From Gadus chalcogrammus (Eukaryota > Chordata > Actinopteri > Gadiformes > Gadidae), in assembly GCF_026213295.1 (NCBI RefSeq), contig NC_079414.1:10687985-10751984 (forward strand): a stretch of DNA of 64,000 nucleotides, given 5' to 3'. The translations under genes and the position numbers were made by a program. How positions within the stretch are numbered: position 1 is the stretch's first letter; each line of letters opens with the position of its first letter. The notes below the pieces were generated by a model. That model was given only the letters and a program-made list of their open reading frames with translations. It ran no database searches and was not told the origin of the DNA. Shown piece by piece: positions 35,953 through 49,930 of the stretch.

Positions 35953-36455
35953 GGCTGGGGTCATGACACTAACAGGGGGTGAGGCTGAAGGTCAGGCTGG
36001 GGTCATGACAGTAATACCAGGGTGAGGCTGACGGTGAGGCTGGGGTCATGACACTAACAGGGGGTGAGGCTGAAGGTCAGGCTGGGGTCATGACAGTAAT
36101 ACCAGGGTGAGGCTGACGGTGAGGCTGGGGTCACATCAATAACAGGGGGGGAGGCTGAAGGTCAGGCTGGGGTCATGACAGTAATACCAGGGTGAGGCTG
36201 AAGGTGAGGCTGGGGTCATGACAGTAACAGGGGGTGAGGCTGTAGGGGTGGCTGGTGTCATGACAGTAACAGGGGCTAAGGATGATGGGAGGCTGGGGTC
36301 ACAACACTAACAGGAGTTGAGGTTATAGGGGAGGCTGGGGTCATGACAGTAACAGGGGGTGAGGCTGAGAGTGAGGCTGTTGTCACTATGTTAACGTGCA
36401 GGTGAGGCTGGGGTGCCCAACGTAACACTGGTGTGAGGCTAAAGGCGATGCGGGG
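35953..36455. repeat. minisatellite, 42-bp unit, about 12 copies, dimeric
   Basis: Units begin GGCTGGGGTCATGACA. The first six alternate between type A (CTAACAGGGGGTGAGGCTGA) and type B (GTAATACCAGGGTGAGGCTG), giving an 85-bp dimer. Later copies are single type and more diverged. No such array abuts an exon here. Confidence 0.94.
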
Positions 36456-37216
36456 CGGAGAACAACAGAGAACATGAAATCATGGGAACAAGAGGCCTGA
36501 AAGTCTCCTCCCCCAGCCGACAGCACAGCTCCTCTCTGGAGGCGGGGGACGCTTGCTTCTGCTCCATTAATCTAATGACAATGCCCCGTGACTAAATCCA
36601 GCTTAGCAGGCACTGCTCAGCCTCCGGGGCGTCTCTTTCACTTAGCACACTGCATGTACGCAACCAGGAGGAAAAATAGCTGGTGAAATATTGGAAATAG
36701 ATACATCTGCAGGTAATTCAATTAATAAAAATAAACAATGGAAATTAGAATGGATTAATGCAATTATATATTGTCGGAGCATATAGTATTAGTATTAGTG
36801 CTGTCTAATATTATTAATAAATTAATTAAGATGAATTAAGATGCATAAATACAAAAACACTACCCCTTTGGAGACATGGATCCTACAACACGCTGATCCA
36901 CTGAAGACCCTGTTTTTATTTGGACCTACTTCCGTTTCTCTTCGTAACCTTTTGTTGCGCAATACTTCATTACTCAATATGTATTTGGTCTTCTACATGA
37001 GACAGACGCATAAGATTGGTTTAGTTTGGACCTTGTTTTTATTTTAGCTATGAATATGGAATGTATGTGGTAAGGCTAGCCATGTGGTGTAGGAATTTGT
37101 ATTTTAAAGCAGTTTACTGCTGTGTATACCCAAAGGATGTTACATGCCTGGAGAAACAGAGGACTTATATGAGTCAACCGAGTCCTCCATACACAATGGA
37201 GCAATCACATAACAGA

Positions 37217-37219
<3 letters not shown>

Positions 37220-37300
<81 letters not shown>
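37220..37300. repeat. (GA)n microsatellite, about 80 bp
   Basis: A pure AG run. Confidence 0.97.
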
Positions 37301-37305
<5 letters not shown>

Positions 37306-39287
37306 CACACAAAATAACCAAAGAAAAGCGTAAGATGCGAGAGATGAGCTTACTAAAGTGATAAAGATCTTTAACAGCATTTGACAACAATAAAAGTGCT
37401 GGAGGTCGGTTTGATGTCTGAACTCATTCCAGTAGCACTGAGGTGAATCTCAGGAGGAGAACAAAGTCTCCTCCGATGGCTTTTTGGACGGGCTGCTGCC
37501 CCAACGGATCCCCTCTCCTGGCCGTCTTCTGGGGATGTCGGGTTAGTGTGCGCCTTGTTTGTTTTTCTAGCGATGTTTGCGTTAGCACGGCTTCTCTGAA
37601 GGGAAGGAGCCCAAGTCCTGTTCCCTCCTTCTGGGACATCGACGACAAGTCTGCCATCTAAAACAACTATGGTTTTCTTTTATGCTCCCCAGATGGGAAG
37701 GATAGAGAGGGGGCTTTTCTTGTTTAACAGATGCTGGAGTCACCACCACGCTCACCTCATAGGGCCTGTATTGCCGTAACGCCGTGGAAACACAATACTC
37801 AATTTTTTTGAGTCATCGCAGCAAAGAGGAAACCACCAGCCTTCGGCGCCGATCCCATCTCCCACCTAGCACTTTCCCCGTCCTCAACAACAGACTTTAC
37901 TTGAGTGTCCACCCTTTGAGACTGTAACTGTGATTAAGGGGTATAAGTATACAGTTCAACTGAATGGTAGGCCTTGCTCATTCCCTCTATTCACCTCTTT
38001 AAGAGACCATGAGTGCTGACACCCAGACCTCGACGTGCCTCCAGGCCAGGACCAGCACAATGTTGATGTGGCCTATGCTCCCCAGCGGTAAGAGGGGGCG
38101 GTTTAGCAGCAGCTACACACGGGCTGCTGCGTCTCACCAGAGATGGGATTGGAATGAAAGGCGGAAAGTAAACAGAACCGAAACGCACAGCAACTTCCCC
38201 CCCGCGGTGATACAGCTGTACGTTGTGACGTGTGGATGCACACATCCGACAGCCCCTTTTAAACCCTGCATATGGATGCCCGCATATCCAGATCAAATGA
38301 AGCCAACAGAGGCAATCATATTACATGCTCCAGCCAATGCATGCTAGGCCTCAGCCATGTGGAAAAGTGGTGTTTTCTAGTGCTCAGTCACACGCCATTG
38401 GCGGGCTGGCGTCGGATGCGTCATGCGTGTGCAGCGCTGCATCAGTGCGGCACGTTGTACATTACACGCTCGGTGCTTCATGGATCAACTCGCTATAGGG
38501 GCTATGACCAGACACTGTCTGATGATGTCGTTAGTGTGCACAGGGGCAACAAATGGCTTTTTGGTGTAAAACTAAGTTGGGGATGTATTTGTGTGTCTGT
38601 GTGTGTGTGCGTGTGTGTGTGTGGGTGTATCCGTGCGCGTTTGCATGTCTGAATAGAAACGCACAGTGTGGTATGAATCACTCTCCGCCATGGCTTTAAG
38701 CCACGTTTTCTTGCACATTAATATACATGAGGGAATATCTATCTTGAGTTGAGCCGGTGGAGGCATTGCGCTGTGCATCACCCACCGTGTGAAGCCTTAA
38801 GGCCTCCCCCCAGTGCGTTCCACTTCTGGCCTTCAACCCTTGAAGGATTGGAATGCAGCCGGAGCAGCGTGACATCGGCTGACAGGTAACAGACAACGCG
38901 AGCCGTATCAGAAGATCACTGATCTCTGGTGAGTGGAGGATGCCATGCAAAGTCAATGTCAACCGTCTGGATTCAAACACTTGAATGGAGACACAGAGAT
39001 GAGGGCCAGGCCAGTTTGTGTTGCATCTCTGAAGATTTGCTAATGAGCGTCGGCCACAGTGGCGTTAATTGAGAGTTAACAAGCCTGGGGATATGGCGAT
39101 AGCAATGGACTGGGTGGATAAATAAAGAGATAGAATACATAAAGAAATAAAGAGAGTAGTTAGCCACAGCCCGAAAGGAAATATGATTGTACATAATTAA
39201 ACATGATACCGTACATGGTTGGTCTGCTGTTAACTAGATTGATTGATCCAGCCAAAACATTAACCTAGCCAAAGCAATTTACATATA

Positions 39288-39290
<3 letters not shown>

Positions 39291-39325
<35 letters not shown>
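39291..39325. repeat. (AT)n microsatellite
   Basis: A pure AT run of about 34 bp, followed by a T-rich stretch. Confidence 0.93.
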
Positions 39326-39329
<4 letters not shown>

Positions 39330-41104
39330 TTTTTTTAACAAAATTGCTAACCCATCAAACAGCTTATTAAATGATCATCATAATCTATCATAATAAAAGT
39401 ATATGTTAAAATTTGATTGGTTTGAGTTAAATAAATCACATTACATTTCAGGCCTCATCTTTCATTTATTGGTTCTTAATGGGAGAATATTAATTTAAGT
39501 ACATCCAACTAAAATCTCAAAATTCCAACTTGTTCTAACCTCTCCGGAATGATATTCATAGCCAAAAGACAGCTGACCACCGAATAATTTACATGGTATA
39601 AGTTGAAAGTTTGAGTTTCACTACCTGTCTGTAGCCATTGTTTTAAATGAGTATCAAAAAAGTAGGGTGATGTTACCTTCCTCTTCCACCGGGTCTCATG
39701 CAAATGCAACTGTTCCCCAAGGTCGCCCGACCCCTTGTAAACGCGCTTCATATTTAATGCTATGCCGGGCAAGGGGCCTGACCCCACTATATTGAAACTC
39801 TCATATTATACGCCATCTAGAGCAAAACAAGAGCGGCTTCAGCTTTTGTCCGTACACCTAATTAATCAGTTGGAGGTGATCTGGGCAAAAGCGAGAGTGC
39901 TTTATTCTGCATTGGTACTGTAGACGTTACAGACATGACACAAGTGTAATTAGGAACGATGATCTATGTGCCGTAATGAGAATTGATGGCCCCTCTTCTG
40001 CATCATCAAGCATTTTCACCTTCTCTTTCTGCCTTTTGCAACCAAAGCCCTTTCTGGATTGGATTCACACACATTCGTACAGACACATGCACGTGCACAC
40101 ACACTTAAATTACCCTGATTAATGGACTTAATTTCCAGCACATTTAACTTCCTACCAACAGCCAGCTTCACCTCTAAAGCTTTCTGATGATTAGAATTAA
40201 ACCGTGTCAAAAAGTCAAATGGCTGGAGATGACTGTCCTCCACTCCCATCCCTGTCCGCCATTGTCTCCGTTTGCCCCCTCCTAGAACACAGAACATCAC
40301 TTATCCTGAACCCCGACCATAAAGGATGGCATCCTTACTTACTTAGAAGTATTTCATCTTAAACATTGGCAGTGTACCATGACATAAAAGCAATTGGATA
40401 TTAGCATGAATTAGTGTCACACAATAAACCCGGTGATATGGGACATCCGTGGTATAAATGTCACAGTGAGCTATGAATATCGTTCAGTCATCTGCATAAA
40501 CTCACACTGCCCGAATGTGCCATGTTGACAGTGACAGAGTCGCGCGGAAATGATCTTTACAGGAACATCACACTTTTCCCTGTTTTTTCTCCCCTTTTTC
40601 CCTGCATCAACAACCTCATATAACGTTCACCAGAAAGACAGAATTGGTTTATCGAGGGTCACTTCTACATTCACTATACACACCTATAACAATTTAAAAA
40701 ACCCACTAGCGGGCACATTCCCTAAAAATAGGCACAGCAGCTTCCCCCTGCTTCACACATTTCACACACTAATTCATTCTGCTCACATTTCAGGATCCCT
40801 GCTGTGTTCCCTGCAGGCCCGAGCACCGAGCGCATAGCGTACACCAGTCACCTTGCGAGCACAGCACGGCGGAAACACACTGTCAGCCGCTGACCCCTTC
40901 TGACGGCCCGACCCCTGATCTGTGAATGCGCTGGCGAGGCCCTTTGAGCAGGCTGCCAGGCAAGAGCACTCTGGCGCTGTGTAAACATCACCAGCGCTGC
41001 CGGGGCTACTGCTGTTTAAGCAGAGGTTAATATTAGATGAGACACTGGGTTTCTTTGATGATGCAAGTTAACCCTCAAAACTAGGGCTGCTACCCTCAGG
41101 AAAA

Positions 41105-41335
41105 GAGGTGGTGTTGGTGGTGGAGGAGGGAGTAGGCAGTGGAGGAGGGGGGAGGGGTGTTGGTTGCGGAGGCAGAAGGGGGTGGTGGGAAGGGACGAGG
41201 GGGTGGTTGTGGGGGATGCAGTGGTTGAGGAAGGAGCGGTTGGTGGAGGTGAGATGAAGGAGCAGGTGGTGGAGGAGGGATGAAGGGGTGCTGGAGGAGG
41301 AGGCAGGGGGAGGGGGGGAGGGGGCGGTCGATGGA
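41105..41335. repeat. GGT/GGA-rich G-quadruplex-prone tract
   Basis: Blocks such as GGTGGTGGAGGAGGG, GGAGGGGGGAGGGG and GAAGGAGCGGTTGGTGG give many G3-G6 runs on the + strand. The coding strand of ctnna2 is C-rich here. Confidence 0.88.
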
Positions 41336-43159
41336 AGAGTGCGGCTCAGCAGTTCCTTGGAGAGTTGGGATAGCCTTCTGCAAATCACAGCGCATTGTAA
41401 GACCATGGCCGGCAGCTCTGGCCCGAAGGGTGCGGAGCAGTCAGAGGTAATAAGAAAACGCTATTCCCCTCTCCCTCCTGGATCACACCTGTGCACTGGG
41501 ACTGGTTCTCTCATGGTGGACGAGCAGCCTGTGGCCGGCATGGCTCCGGTGGGAGATGGCCCTCATTACCGGAGCGCCATCTGATAGTCCACCGTGCTTC
41601 CCTCCACCTCCCAAAGACGGGGGAGCCATGTGATGATGGGGCCAGAAAATGGCCTATTATGTTTGTGTCTCTCGACTCACCCTGGTCCTTTTCACATCCC
41701 TCTTGCCACTTTGGCTTTCTCTCTCCCTCCGTCTATGTCTCTCTTTCTCCGTCTCCCTCCCTTTCTCTTTATCTGTCTCCTTACCTCTCTCAGCACTCTC
41801 AACCTGTGCCCATCTCTTCCTCTGTCTCAGCCTCTCTCCCTTTCTCTCTTTCTCGCCCTCCCCCCTCTGGTTCCCCTCACACCCACACAGAAAGAGGGGG
41901 GGTTAAGGAGAGGGACGACCGTCCTCCAGGCCGGGCTGCTGAAAGGGTGAACAGGACAATGAAGGAGCAGATCCGATCCGGGGGAGAAAGAACAGGCTGC
42001 TGATGAGCCATTTACCTGCTGTCTCTCACGCTAAGCAGGCAGTGCAGCATGCTTTCACACACCGGATAAAACCCGACCGCAAGCTACAGCAAAACGGTTT
42101 GTGAATTGATGAGGCCCAAGGAGAAGTGTGGTAGCACTGGCTAGCATGTGAACAGGTAGAGTGGTGGAGGAGAGGAAGGCGTCGATAGCCCTAATCAATC
42201 CTAACTTCCAGAGAATTGTAGCTACACTCTGCTATAGACCGGCCCCGGCGCGATCCATAAAACAAATAATGTGGATTTACACGGGCACCGCTCATAGAAA
42301 AATCCTCTGATTCCAAAAGGAAATCGTTAAAAGACTCCTTAGATACCCTCTTACTTTGTCTCAGCAGCAAGTCACTATTAAAGACACACTGATTTATTTA
42401 TTAGTCGACCATCAATAGGCTAACAGGACAAATGATTAGTTGCATTCTAGATCAGATATGGTCTATTACTTTCATTATGTATTATTTATATCATGCAGCT
42501 CACCTGACCTTCATCTTGTGTAAATTTATTCCTATTACAAACAGAATAATGAGTCTATTCCCTTATCAAGAGCCCTTATGATATCTTATTCTGATGGAAA
42601 TAGTTACCGTTCTTATCCGCTGTTGTTCATATTGAACATCCTCGATGAAACACATTGTCATGTACCCTCCCACTGTATGAGAATACATCAAGAGAAGTAA
42701 CCTCAGCGACTTTTGTTACAATTATTCACCATATTATACTTTTCCATTCACTGAGTTATCAGCTAAGTGATCACAAGACAAAGAGCAGGCAAATGTAAAC
42801 AAGCTCCTGTTTGATGTTAGCTGCAGCTAACTACCTTTTGGCCACTAAGCGTGGATGTTTTCTTGGAAGGTACGAAGCCCTTTCGCTAAGCGCTGACGTA
42901 GTGACGCGATGCAAAGCGTCATTGCTGGAACCTATTGTAGATTATATTGTTCAATTCCACCAAATGATTTAAAACTCATTCCCACTACCCCACCAGGAGC
43001 CTCAATGTGTTAAATCAATGGACCGCCCATTTAATGATAGGATTTGCTGACCAAAGCAACAATGTGGTACTGTACTCAAAAAGAAAAAGAACCATAATAG
43101 GTTTTTGATATCTATGTGTATGTGGGTGTGTGCACGTGGGTGTGCGTGTATGTGCGTGT

Positions 43160-43210
43160 GCATCTTTGCGCGTGCGTGCGCGCGCACGCGCGCGTGTGTG
43201 TGTGTGCGTG
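43160..43210. repeat. alternating CG/GT tract (Z-DNA-prone)
   Basis: GCGCGTGCGTGCGCGCGCAC is followed by GCGCGCGTGTGTGTGTGTGC, an almost perfect purine-pyrimidine alternation rich in CG steps. Confidence 0.85.
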
Positions 43211-45669
43211 CTACAGGAGAGGAGGGACAAGGTAATGAGCAGAGTGCGACGGAGTTGGTTTTCTCGCTAGCCTGTCGAGGCCAACGGGGGCCTAATGCCG
43301 TCTCCGGTCCGCACTTTGTTTTTGATGAAATGGAGATGGACTCTAATTGAGCTTTTACTGCATGTGGGAACAGCGGGCGAGAGAGGGATCTCTGGGCTGG
43401 TTTGGCTTGATGGGCAATAACTCCAGAGGGATCCCATGTTACACTAACCTCCTTCTGAGGACGTGTGTATCCTTGTGGCTGAGCTAACAGCATTGTGAAA
43501 TGGTTTGTAATGCGGTTATCCATGCACTTTTCTGGTTGTTATCTTCGCCGTCATCTTGTTTGAAACCAGGGGACATGAATTCCCCAGGGTGGACCCAGGG
43601 GACGCATGCAGCGCCGTAGTGGGGGACAGCTTTGGGTGCGGGCGTGTTGCTGTACGCAACTGACTGACGACATGAATGTGTGTGAGTGTACTGCGGTCAT
43701 CGTGACTGGACGCCCAGCCACTACGTCTGACGGGTACTAGTGTGCTCACCGGCCAGCACCCCATGACCATGGACAACAGCAGTTTTGGTTTACCTTTTTC
43801 TTTTTGAACTTCAAATATGTACTCGTTATACTACTGTGTACATCAATGATGCCAGCCATTGCACTCCTGATTATTTTTGGAAGGAGGAATGCATTCCTTC
43901 TCAAGGTTTCTTCCTTGTTAATGGAGTTTTTTCAAGGGGTAGGGGGTTTCATAAATACATGGCCTGTAAAGCCACACAGTAACTGAGGTGAAGTGATACG
44001 ACAAAACAAATTGACGTGATTTGAAACATTGCGGTGGAACAAAATTCCATGTCTGACATGTCAACTCTGATCACGAGAAACGGAGGAAGACGCCACAGAG
44101 CCACGTCATACGGGAAACACCTTAAGCGCCCATTAGCACGTGACATAATGAGGAGCCGATGTATGCTGGGCTACGCATCACACTTGGCATTAGGGGTCTG
44201 GTGGTTTTGGAGTGGTAGGACGGGGGGAAACGGCGGGTGCGTGCTACGTTCTAGTCCTCCCCTGCCGCCTCCTTTGTCACAGCTAATCTTGTGTAATCCA
44301 CTTAAGAGTCATATCGGAAAAAACATGACAGGGATTCCTCCGCCGCCTGTCATGTCGCACCGCGCTTACACACGATATCTGGCGCTCAGCAGGTCTTACC
44401 GTGGCATTTTTGTCTAAATGCGAGGTTTATCTCTATGGTAATTTGCTGGAGCGAGGTTTGGGGAAATATTCCACATTAAGATGGCCATCAATCACCAGTC
44501 TTGTTTAAGGAAGGACAATGAAGGGCTTTTTGAGCTCACCACTATGGAGTCAAGTGTGCGGTATGCGTTCGGCGTCCGAACAATATCCGTTCAGATGGTA
44601 GGATTGAACTTGGTCGGTCGTGTGACCGAAGAGTGAAAATCAATAATGATGATTCATTCTTAAATAATTGAACGGCAACGTTGGCCACAGATGGCATGAT
44701 ATGACACTAGTACGAATTTGCATGTAAAGTAAATCTAACATTGGTTATTCATGAGCATATTTCACATCCAAGCGGTGATCCTTAGCGCTCGCTCTGTGTC
44801 AAGACGATGCCAAACTGTACATCCATTAAATCAAACGGATATTGTGTTCATCCAAAACAAGAACATATCCAATCACAACCTAAAGAATACAATTTCTAGA
44901 GTATAGCACTAAGTACCTCGCTCCTTAATCGAGATGAAAAGCACTTAGGCATTCAGTGAGGACGTGCGTCTGCTCGCATGGATGAAAATCTATTGATGTA
45001 AGTTATGTATTGTAAGTAGATGGCCGCCATTGGGGGCAGAAGTTGTTCTGTTCTTGGAAAATTAATGTTTTTTTTGGAAAAAGAGTGGTTCCATGTTCTT
45101 GGAAAAAGAAAATCCTGTTGCCATGGTTTAACGATTTTTAAGAAGCCGCAAACATGATGTACTCACAAATGTCCCTAGTGCCCTCTCTATCAAAGACAAA
45201 CTATGTTTTGTGAAATGCAAGAAATATTCTTCAGCTAACCAGTAGGCATTTGGCTTTCACAAGCACAAATACATTCCATACACTGGCAAAACAACCATCA
45301 GAATACATAACACAGCAGGAGGGTTGTCACTTGTGGGAGGGAATGGGGGAAATGTTGAAGTTAAATTTGACACAGCACTATTTACAACTCTTACTATTCA
45401 TCAGCATTTAGCAGAGGCTTTTACCTGTATCCAACATTTCTTTCCATGTCCTCTGATCAAACATGAGTGGTATTTCAACTAAAGTTATAAGGCCTATAAT
45501 TTATTCAGCAGTAGAGTTCATAGTTTATAGTAGAGAATAGCCTGTGGAAAATACCATACGGACGGTTAGGCTTGCATTAACGCATACACGCACCCACTGC
45601 AAACCGCTTATTTCTGTAAATGCGACATGCAGTAGTGCCTAAGTGCTGAGTACAAGGTTACCCCTCTTG

Positions 45670-45919
45670 CCCACTGCATCCGTCAACGGACGGATCCCAT
45701 TGACTTAGAATGGGGCAGAGCCGCAATGCATTGTGGATCCATCCGTTCCGTTGGATCCGTCGGCTCCGGCAAGAAAGTTGAAACATTTTTCAACTTTTCA
45801 GGCTGCGACGGATCCGTCATCGCGTATGCTCGTGCTTGGCTGACGTATGCCTCTGCAAAGACTACTCCCCCATCCGTCAGCCACGCCTTCCGTCATCCGT
45901 TGATGGACGGTGCAGTGGG
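45670..45919. mobile_element. MITE-like element, 250 bp
   Basis: The ends CCCACTGCATCCGTC (45670-45684) and GGACGGTGCAGTGGG (45905-45919) are inverted repeats with one mismatch in the first 14. The inside has many CCGTC/GACGG motifs and a GTTGAAACATTTTTCAAC hairpin. A clean target duplication was not seen. It has no coding capacity. Confidence 0.75.
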
Positions 45920-48900
45920 TAGATGGTGTTAAGAGGTTACAGGCTATTCCTTTACATAACAGAGCTGACTTTTCATAATGAGCACTGTGAAAGTAGCATC
46001 TTGGTACACATCGCCCCTCACCTGGATGACAAGATGAGTAATTCACCTTCAGGCTACTTTCCAGCTGTATTGTGGATTGACACTAACAGAGCGTTCTCCT
46101 TTCCTGTACTTCCTTAGTTGTATTTTCTGACAATGAGTGTCTGGTTGGTAACAGTTACTGACTAAGGTCTGCGCCCCCCTATCGATCGCACGCCCCTCCA
46201 TCACATGTTCATCAGCCTGCCCACCACGTTGATCCACCGCTGTCCCTGGCATGCAGGGCAGTGGAGGAAGACAGCCAGAGTCAGGCCATGGGAAAGCTGG
46301 AGAGTAGTGGCAGTGAGTGGGGTCTAGGCTGCCCTGGGGTCGCAGGCATCACAACACCTGTAAGTGCATGGAACACAACCCTCTTGACTGATACCTCGGG
46401 CCAGGAGTTCATCTATAAAATAACGGGGAGAAAAAGTTGGAGGGGTCCGTGGAAAAAAAGGGGGGAGTTGATGCATCTTCTCCTAGGGGGCTAGGAGTGT
46501 GTTTCCAGCCATAGCTAGATTTCCTCTGAGCCCCATAAGTCAGGGGAAGAGAGGCTGTTAGCATCGGCGTTAAGGTCCAGGTCATCCCGAATAGACTTGT
46601 CCCGATGGTAATCCATCCTTTAACTCGTTCTGCAGCACTGTGTTTAAAGCACCGCCGCTTAGAATGATGTGGAGCCGTTTCACCCCGACTGCAACCACAA
46701 CAGAAGGACAGGCAGTGTGGAGGTTGGATTATTATGTTCCTGGACTCATTAAGTCATACCACTGTTAAGGAAATAGCAATATATAAAAGCAGCACATACG
46801 TGAATACATACAATGCATGCACCTAGAGATGTTCAGTCTTTACGTGAATTCTAAGACGGCGTTGTATTCTCTCTTTAGAATTTTACATTTTCAATTTTTA
46901 TTTCTAACACTAGGGAATATTGAAAAGAAAACAAATGAATTAAAAAGCGCAGGAATTCACAGCACTCACAGGGATTACAGGCACAAGCAAATATCCAGCC
47001 AGAGTGGGATATATGCATTCAATTATACATTCACTATATGTAGCTTCCACTGAGCAGGGACAGTGTGGGGACCAGAGGTGGGTTACCGGCATCCATGAAT
47101 GTGGCTTTCCTTTCGCTGGCCTCCCTAGAATCTTTTCCCTTTAAGAGACATTTAATTAAGCAAGAGCGAAATAAGTTGTTTGTCTAAAAAGAAAGAAATC
47201 GAACGGAGGTGGATTGATTAAGGAGGCAGAGTGACGAGAAGTGTGAAAAAAAGGCCAGGAACACGATAAAGAGAGAGCTGAGAGCTGAGTAAAATGAACA
47301 GTTACTGTAACCTCCACGACAGAGAGACAGCAAAAACAATGAAATAGACAGATCAGATCTCTGATTAAATCAGACTTCTGATTCAATTTGGCCACCCATG
47401 ATCAAATCATTGGCACTAAAGCGCTGCACGTTCAAAGTGGATGGGCTACGATATGGGCCTGGGAAATACAAAGACATGGGGGAAGGATCCCATGGTTGTG
47501 AAGGAATTTAATAAGTCGGACCCACATGACATAATGCTTTGAACAGAGGACACACAGTCCCTAGGACTAAGTGTCTTCAATCAGATGCTATTGAAAGATA
47601 CCACTCAGGTGACATACTTTTATAGCTTTATACTTCAAATGAATGATGAAATAAGATTCCACATTTTAGGGAAACCATCCCAAATATGCATTTTTGATGA
47701 AGGTAACAGCCTCTAGGTAGGCCTCTCTGGTTCTCTGGACACTCCAGGAAGAGATGAACGTGAATAGGCCCTAATGAGGCGGTACTAAAAGATGGGTTGT
47801 TCAGCAAGTGCATAATCAAGGTCAAACGCAAGAAAATCTGGAGTGGTGATGGGGTTTAATGTTTTTCCAGTGGCCCCATGCACATTATCCTCATCACCAA
47901 CAGCATCAATGAAAATGGAATCCAGGTATGTGTCTATTACTTTTCCCCCCTACTTGTTTTATGGCAGCATTCATCATCACTAATGTGACTAATAGCATCT
48001 TAATATCAACGAAAAGACACACAGCAGAAAACTGGAGGCAAGGGAAAGAAACAGAGTGAAATGAAGTGGGATATGATGGGAAGGTGCTGGCGACCTAATG
48101 GCTAAGCAGATATGGTGGTTGAGTACAGGCAGGTTATTACTGTCATCTGTTTAACTGTTTAGCTTAAACAGAAAATAAATCTTTGTTTCCACAAAACAAC
48201 AATTTGCCTGTCTGGTGTAAATGCTAAAACCGTAGGAGCAAATATACCAGGATTACTGATCAATCCAATCTGTTTTCCATTTACAGATAGTATTTGTAGA
48301 TTTTGTGTATGATTGTATTGTTAATAAACTATCATCATGGGTGAGCTGGCGCCATTCCTGCCAACGGGGAACAAAGCAGCAGAGTGCACGAAAAAAGTGG
48401 ACTCGTTCAGAGAAACGTCCATTAGTATATTCACAAGGCACCACTTTGTGCCGGCGAGAAATGGTTGATGACGATCTACCTGCAGACTCACCGAAGCAGA
48501 TGAAAACGATGGTTGGTGGGAGGGTTAGTGCGCCAGTGCAATAATTGACGCTAACTGCGGATGGAAGAGCCCGCGGACTGATGACATCGATTGAGGAATG
48601 TTCAAGATGCTAGAGAGATATATAAATGTGGTCTGTTGGAAAAAACGTGTTTGGGATGGACATGATGGTTCCAGCATTATATCCAAGCTGTAATGTAAAA
48701 GTTAATGATTACGCGTTAAAGTCAAGAATTATTGCACTTTTTCTATTTGGTTGTTTGACAGACACATGAGAAAATGTTTTGTAGTCAAATATTTTATTCC
48801 AAAATGCTGTTTGTTTTGTTGGGTTCCGCATTGGAACGAGATGGAATATTCATGAATTAAATAATCGTTAAAGAAATAAAAGAAAATGTGAGACAGAGGA

Positions 48901-49637
48901 AATGTACTAAACTGAGTAATACCTTATTGTTATCTTTATTCTCCCAGTCATTGTGAACATAGGCCAACAGAAGACAAAACAAATTGAATTTCTTCGTTGA
49001 GTCAAAGCTCATTCCACTTATAAATGAGGCTTTGTTACTTTACAAAGTTTTCTGACAACGTTGACAATAGTGTCATTGTCAGGGCCAGAGAACATGAAGC
49101 ATGTTGAAAAAAGCATTGAAGGTTTTTGCTTTCTTTAAGTGTTCTCATAGACTACTTAGAGATAATATTCATCCCCATAATAAAACCTGGTCTTGCTCGA
49201 CAAAGGCATCCCTCAACTTATAATTGAAATCGTTATACAGTAATATAGATCTCTCTCTCGTCAATGTCACACTCTACGACATTAAGTTGAAATGATGTTC
49301 GAGGAGAAAAAGTTCACAAGTTAAATATATTTTAACCGATGTGAGTTTTCTTTGTGTGAAGGTAAAACGTAACATTTTCATGCACCCATGCAGTCACTTT
49401 CTGAACATGTGACACTCACAACAACCCTAAGAACTTCAGAGTCAATATTCAATTAGCGAGCACACCTTCTTAACACATCGCCATATCTCATTTCACTCAT
49501 CTCAGTTGGTGCGTCGGCCCGTCGTATTCTTAGACAATTAATGCCTCACAATTAGTTGGCCCCTGCTGGTCAGGGCAGCGCTAATGAGTATGATGTAATT
49601 ACTAGAGGCCTTGGGGTGCACATGGCCTAACAGGAGG

Positions 49638-49930
49638 AGGTGGAACAAAGAGAGAGAGGGATTGAGAGAGAGACACACAGAGATATGGAGATGGGGAGAC
49701 TTTGTAAGAAAGAAAGGGAGAGGGATAGAGTGGGAGGAGAGAGGGAGAAAGAGAGATGGAGATAGATGGAATGGGAGATAGATCGAGTGGGATGGGGAGA
49801 GAGGGAGATAGATAGAGTGGGATGGAAAGAGAGAGTGGGAGATACATAGAGTGGGAGGGAGAGAGAGAGAGAGAGGGAGATAAGTAGGGTGGGAGGGAGA
49901 GAGAGGGAGATAGATAGGGTGGGGGCAATG
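49638..49930. repeat. GAGA/GATAGA polypurine tract
   Basis: GAGAGGGAGATAGATAG and GAGTGGGATGG blocks repeat with a loose period of about 30-35 bp. Confidence 0.9.

Noticed and set aside
37424..37657. 77-codon minus-strand frame without repeat composition
   Set aside because: No family likeness, no clear splice borders or partner exons; compatible with chance.
48253..48544. Frames around a possible zinc-finger or THAP-type transposase remnant
   Set aside because: A loose resemblance of Cys/His spacing only; key residues do not line up in any frame.
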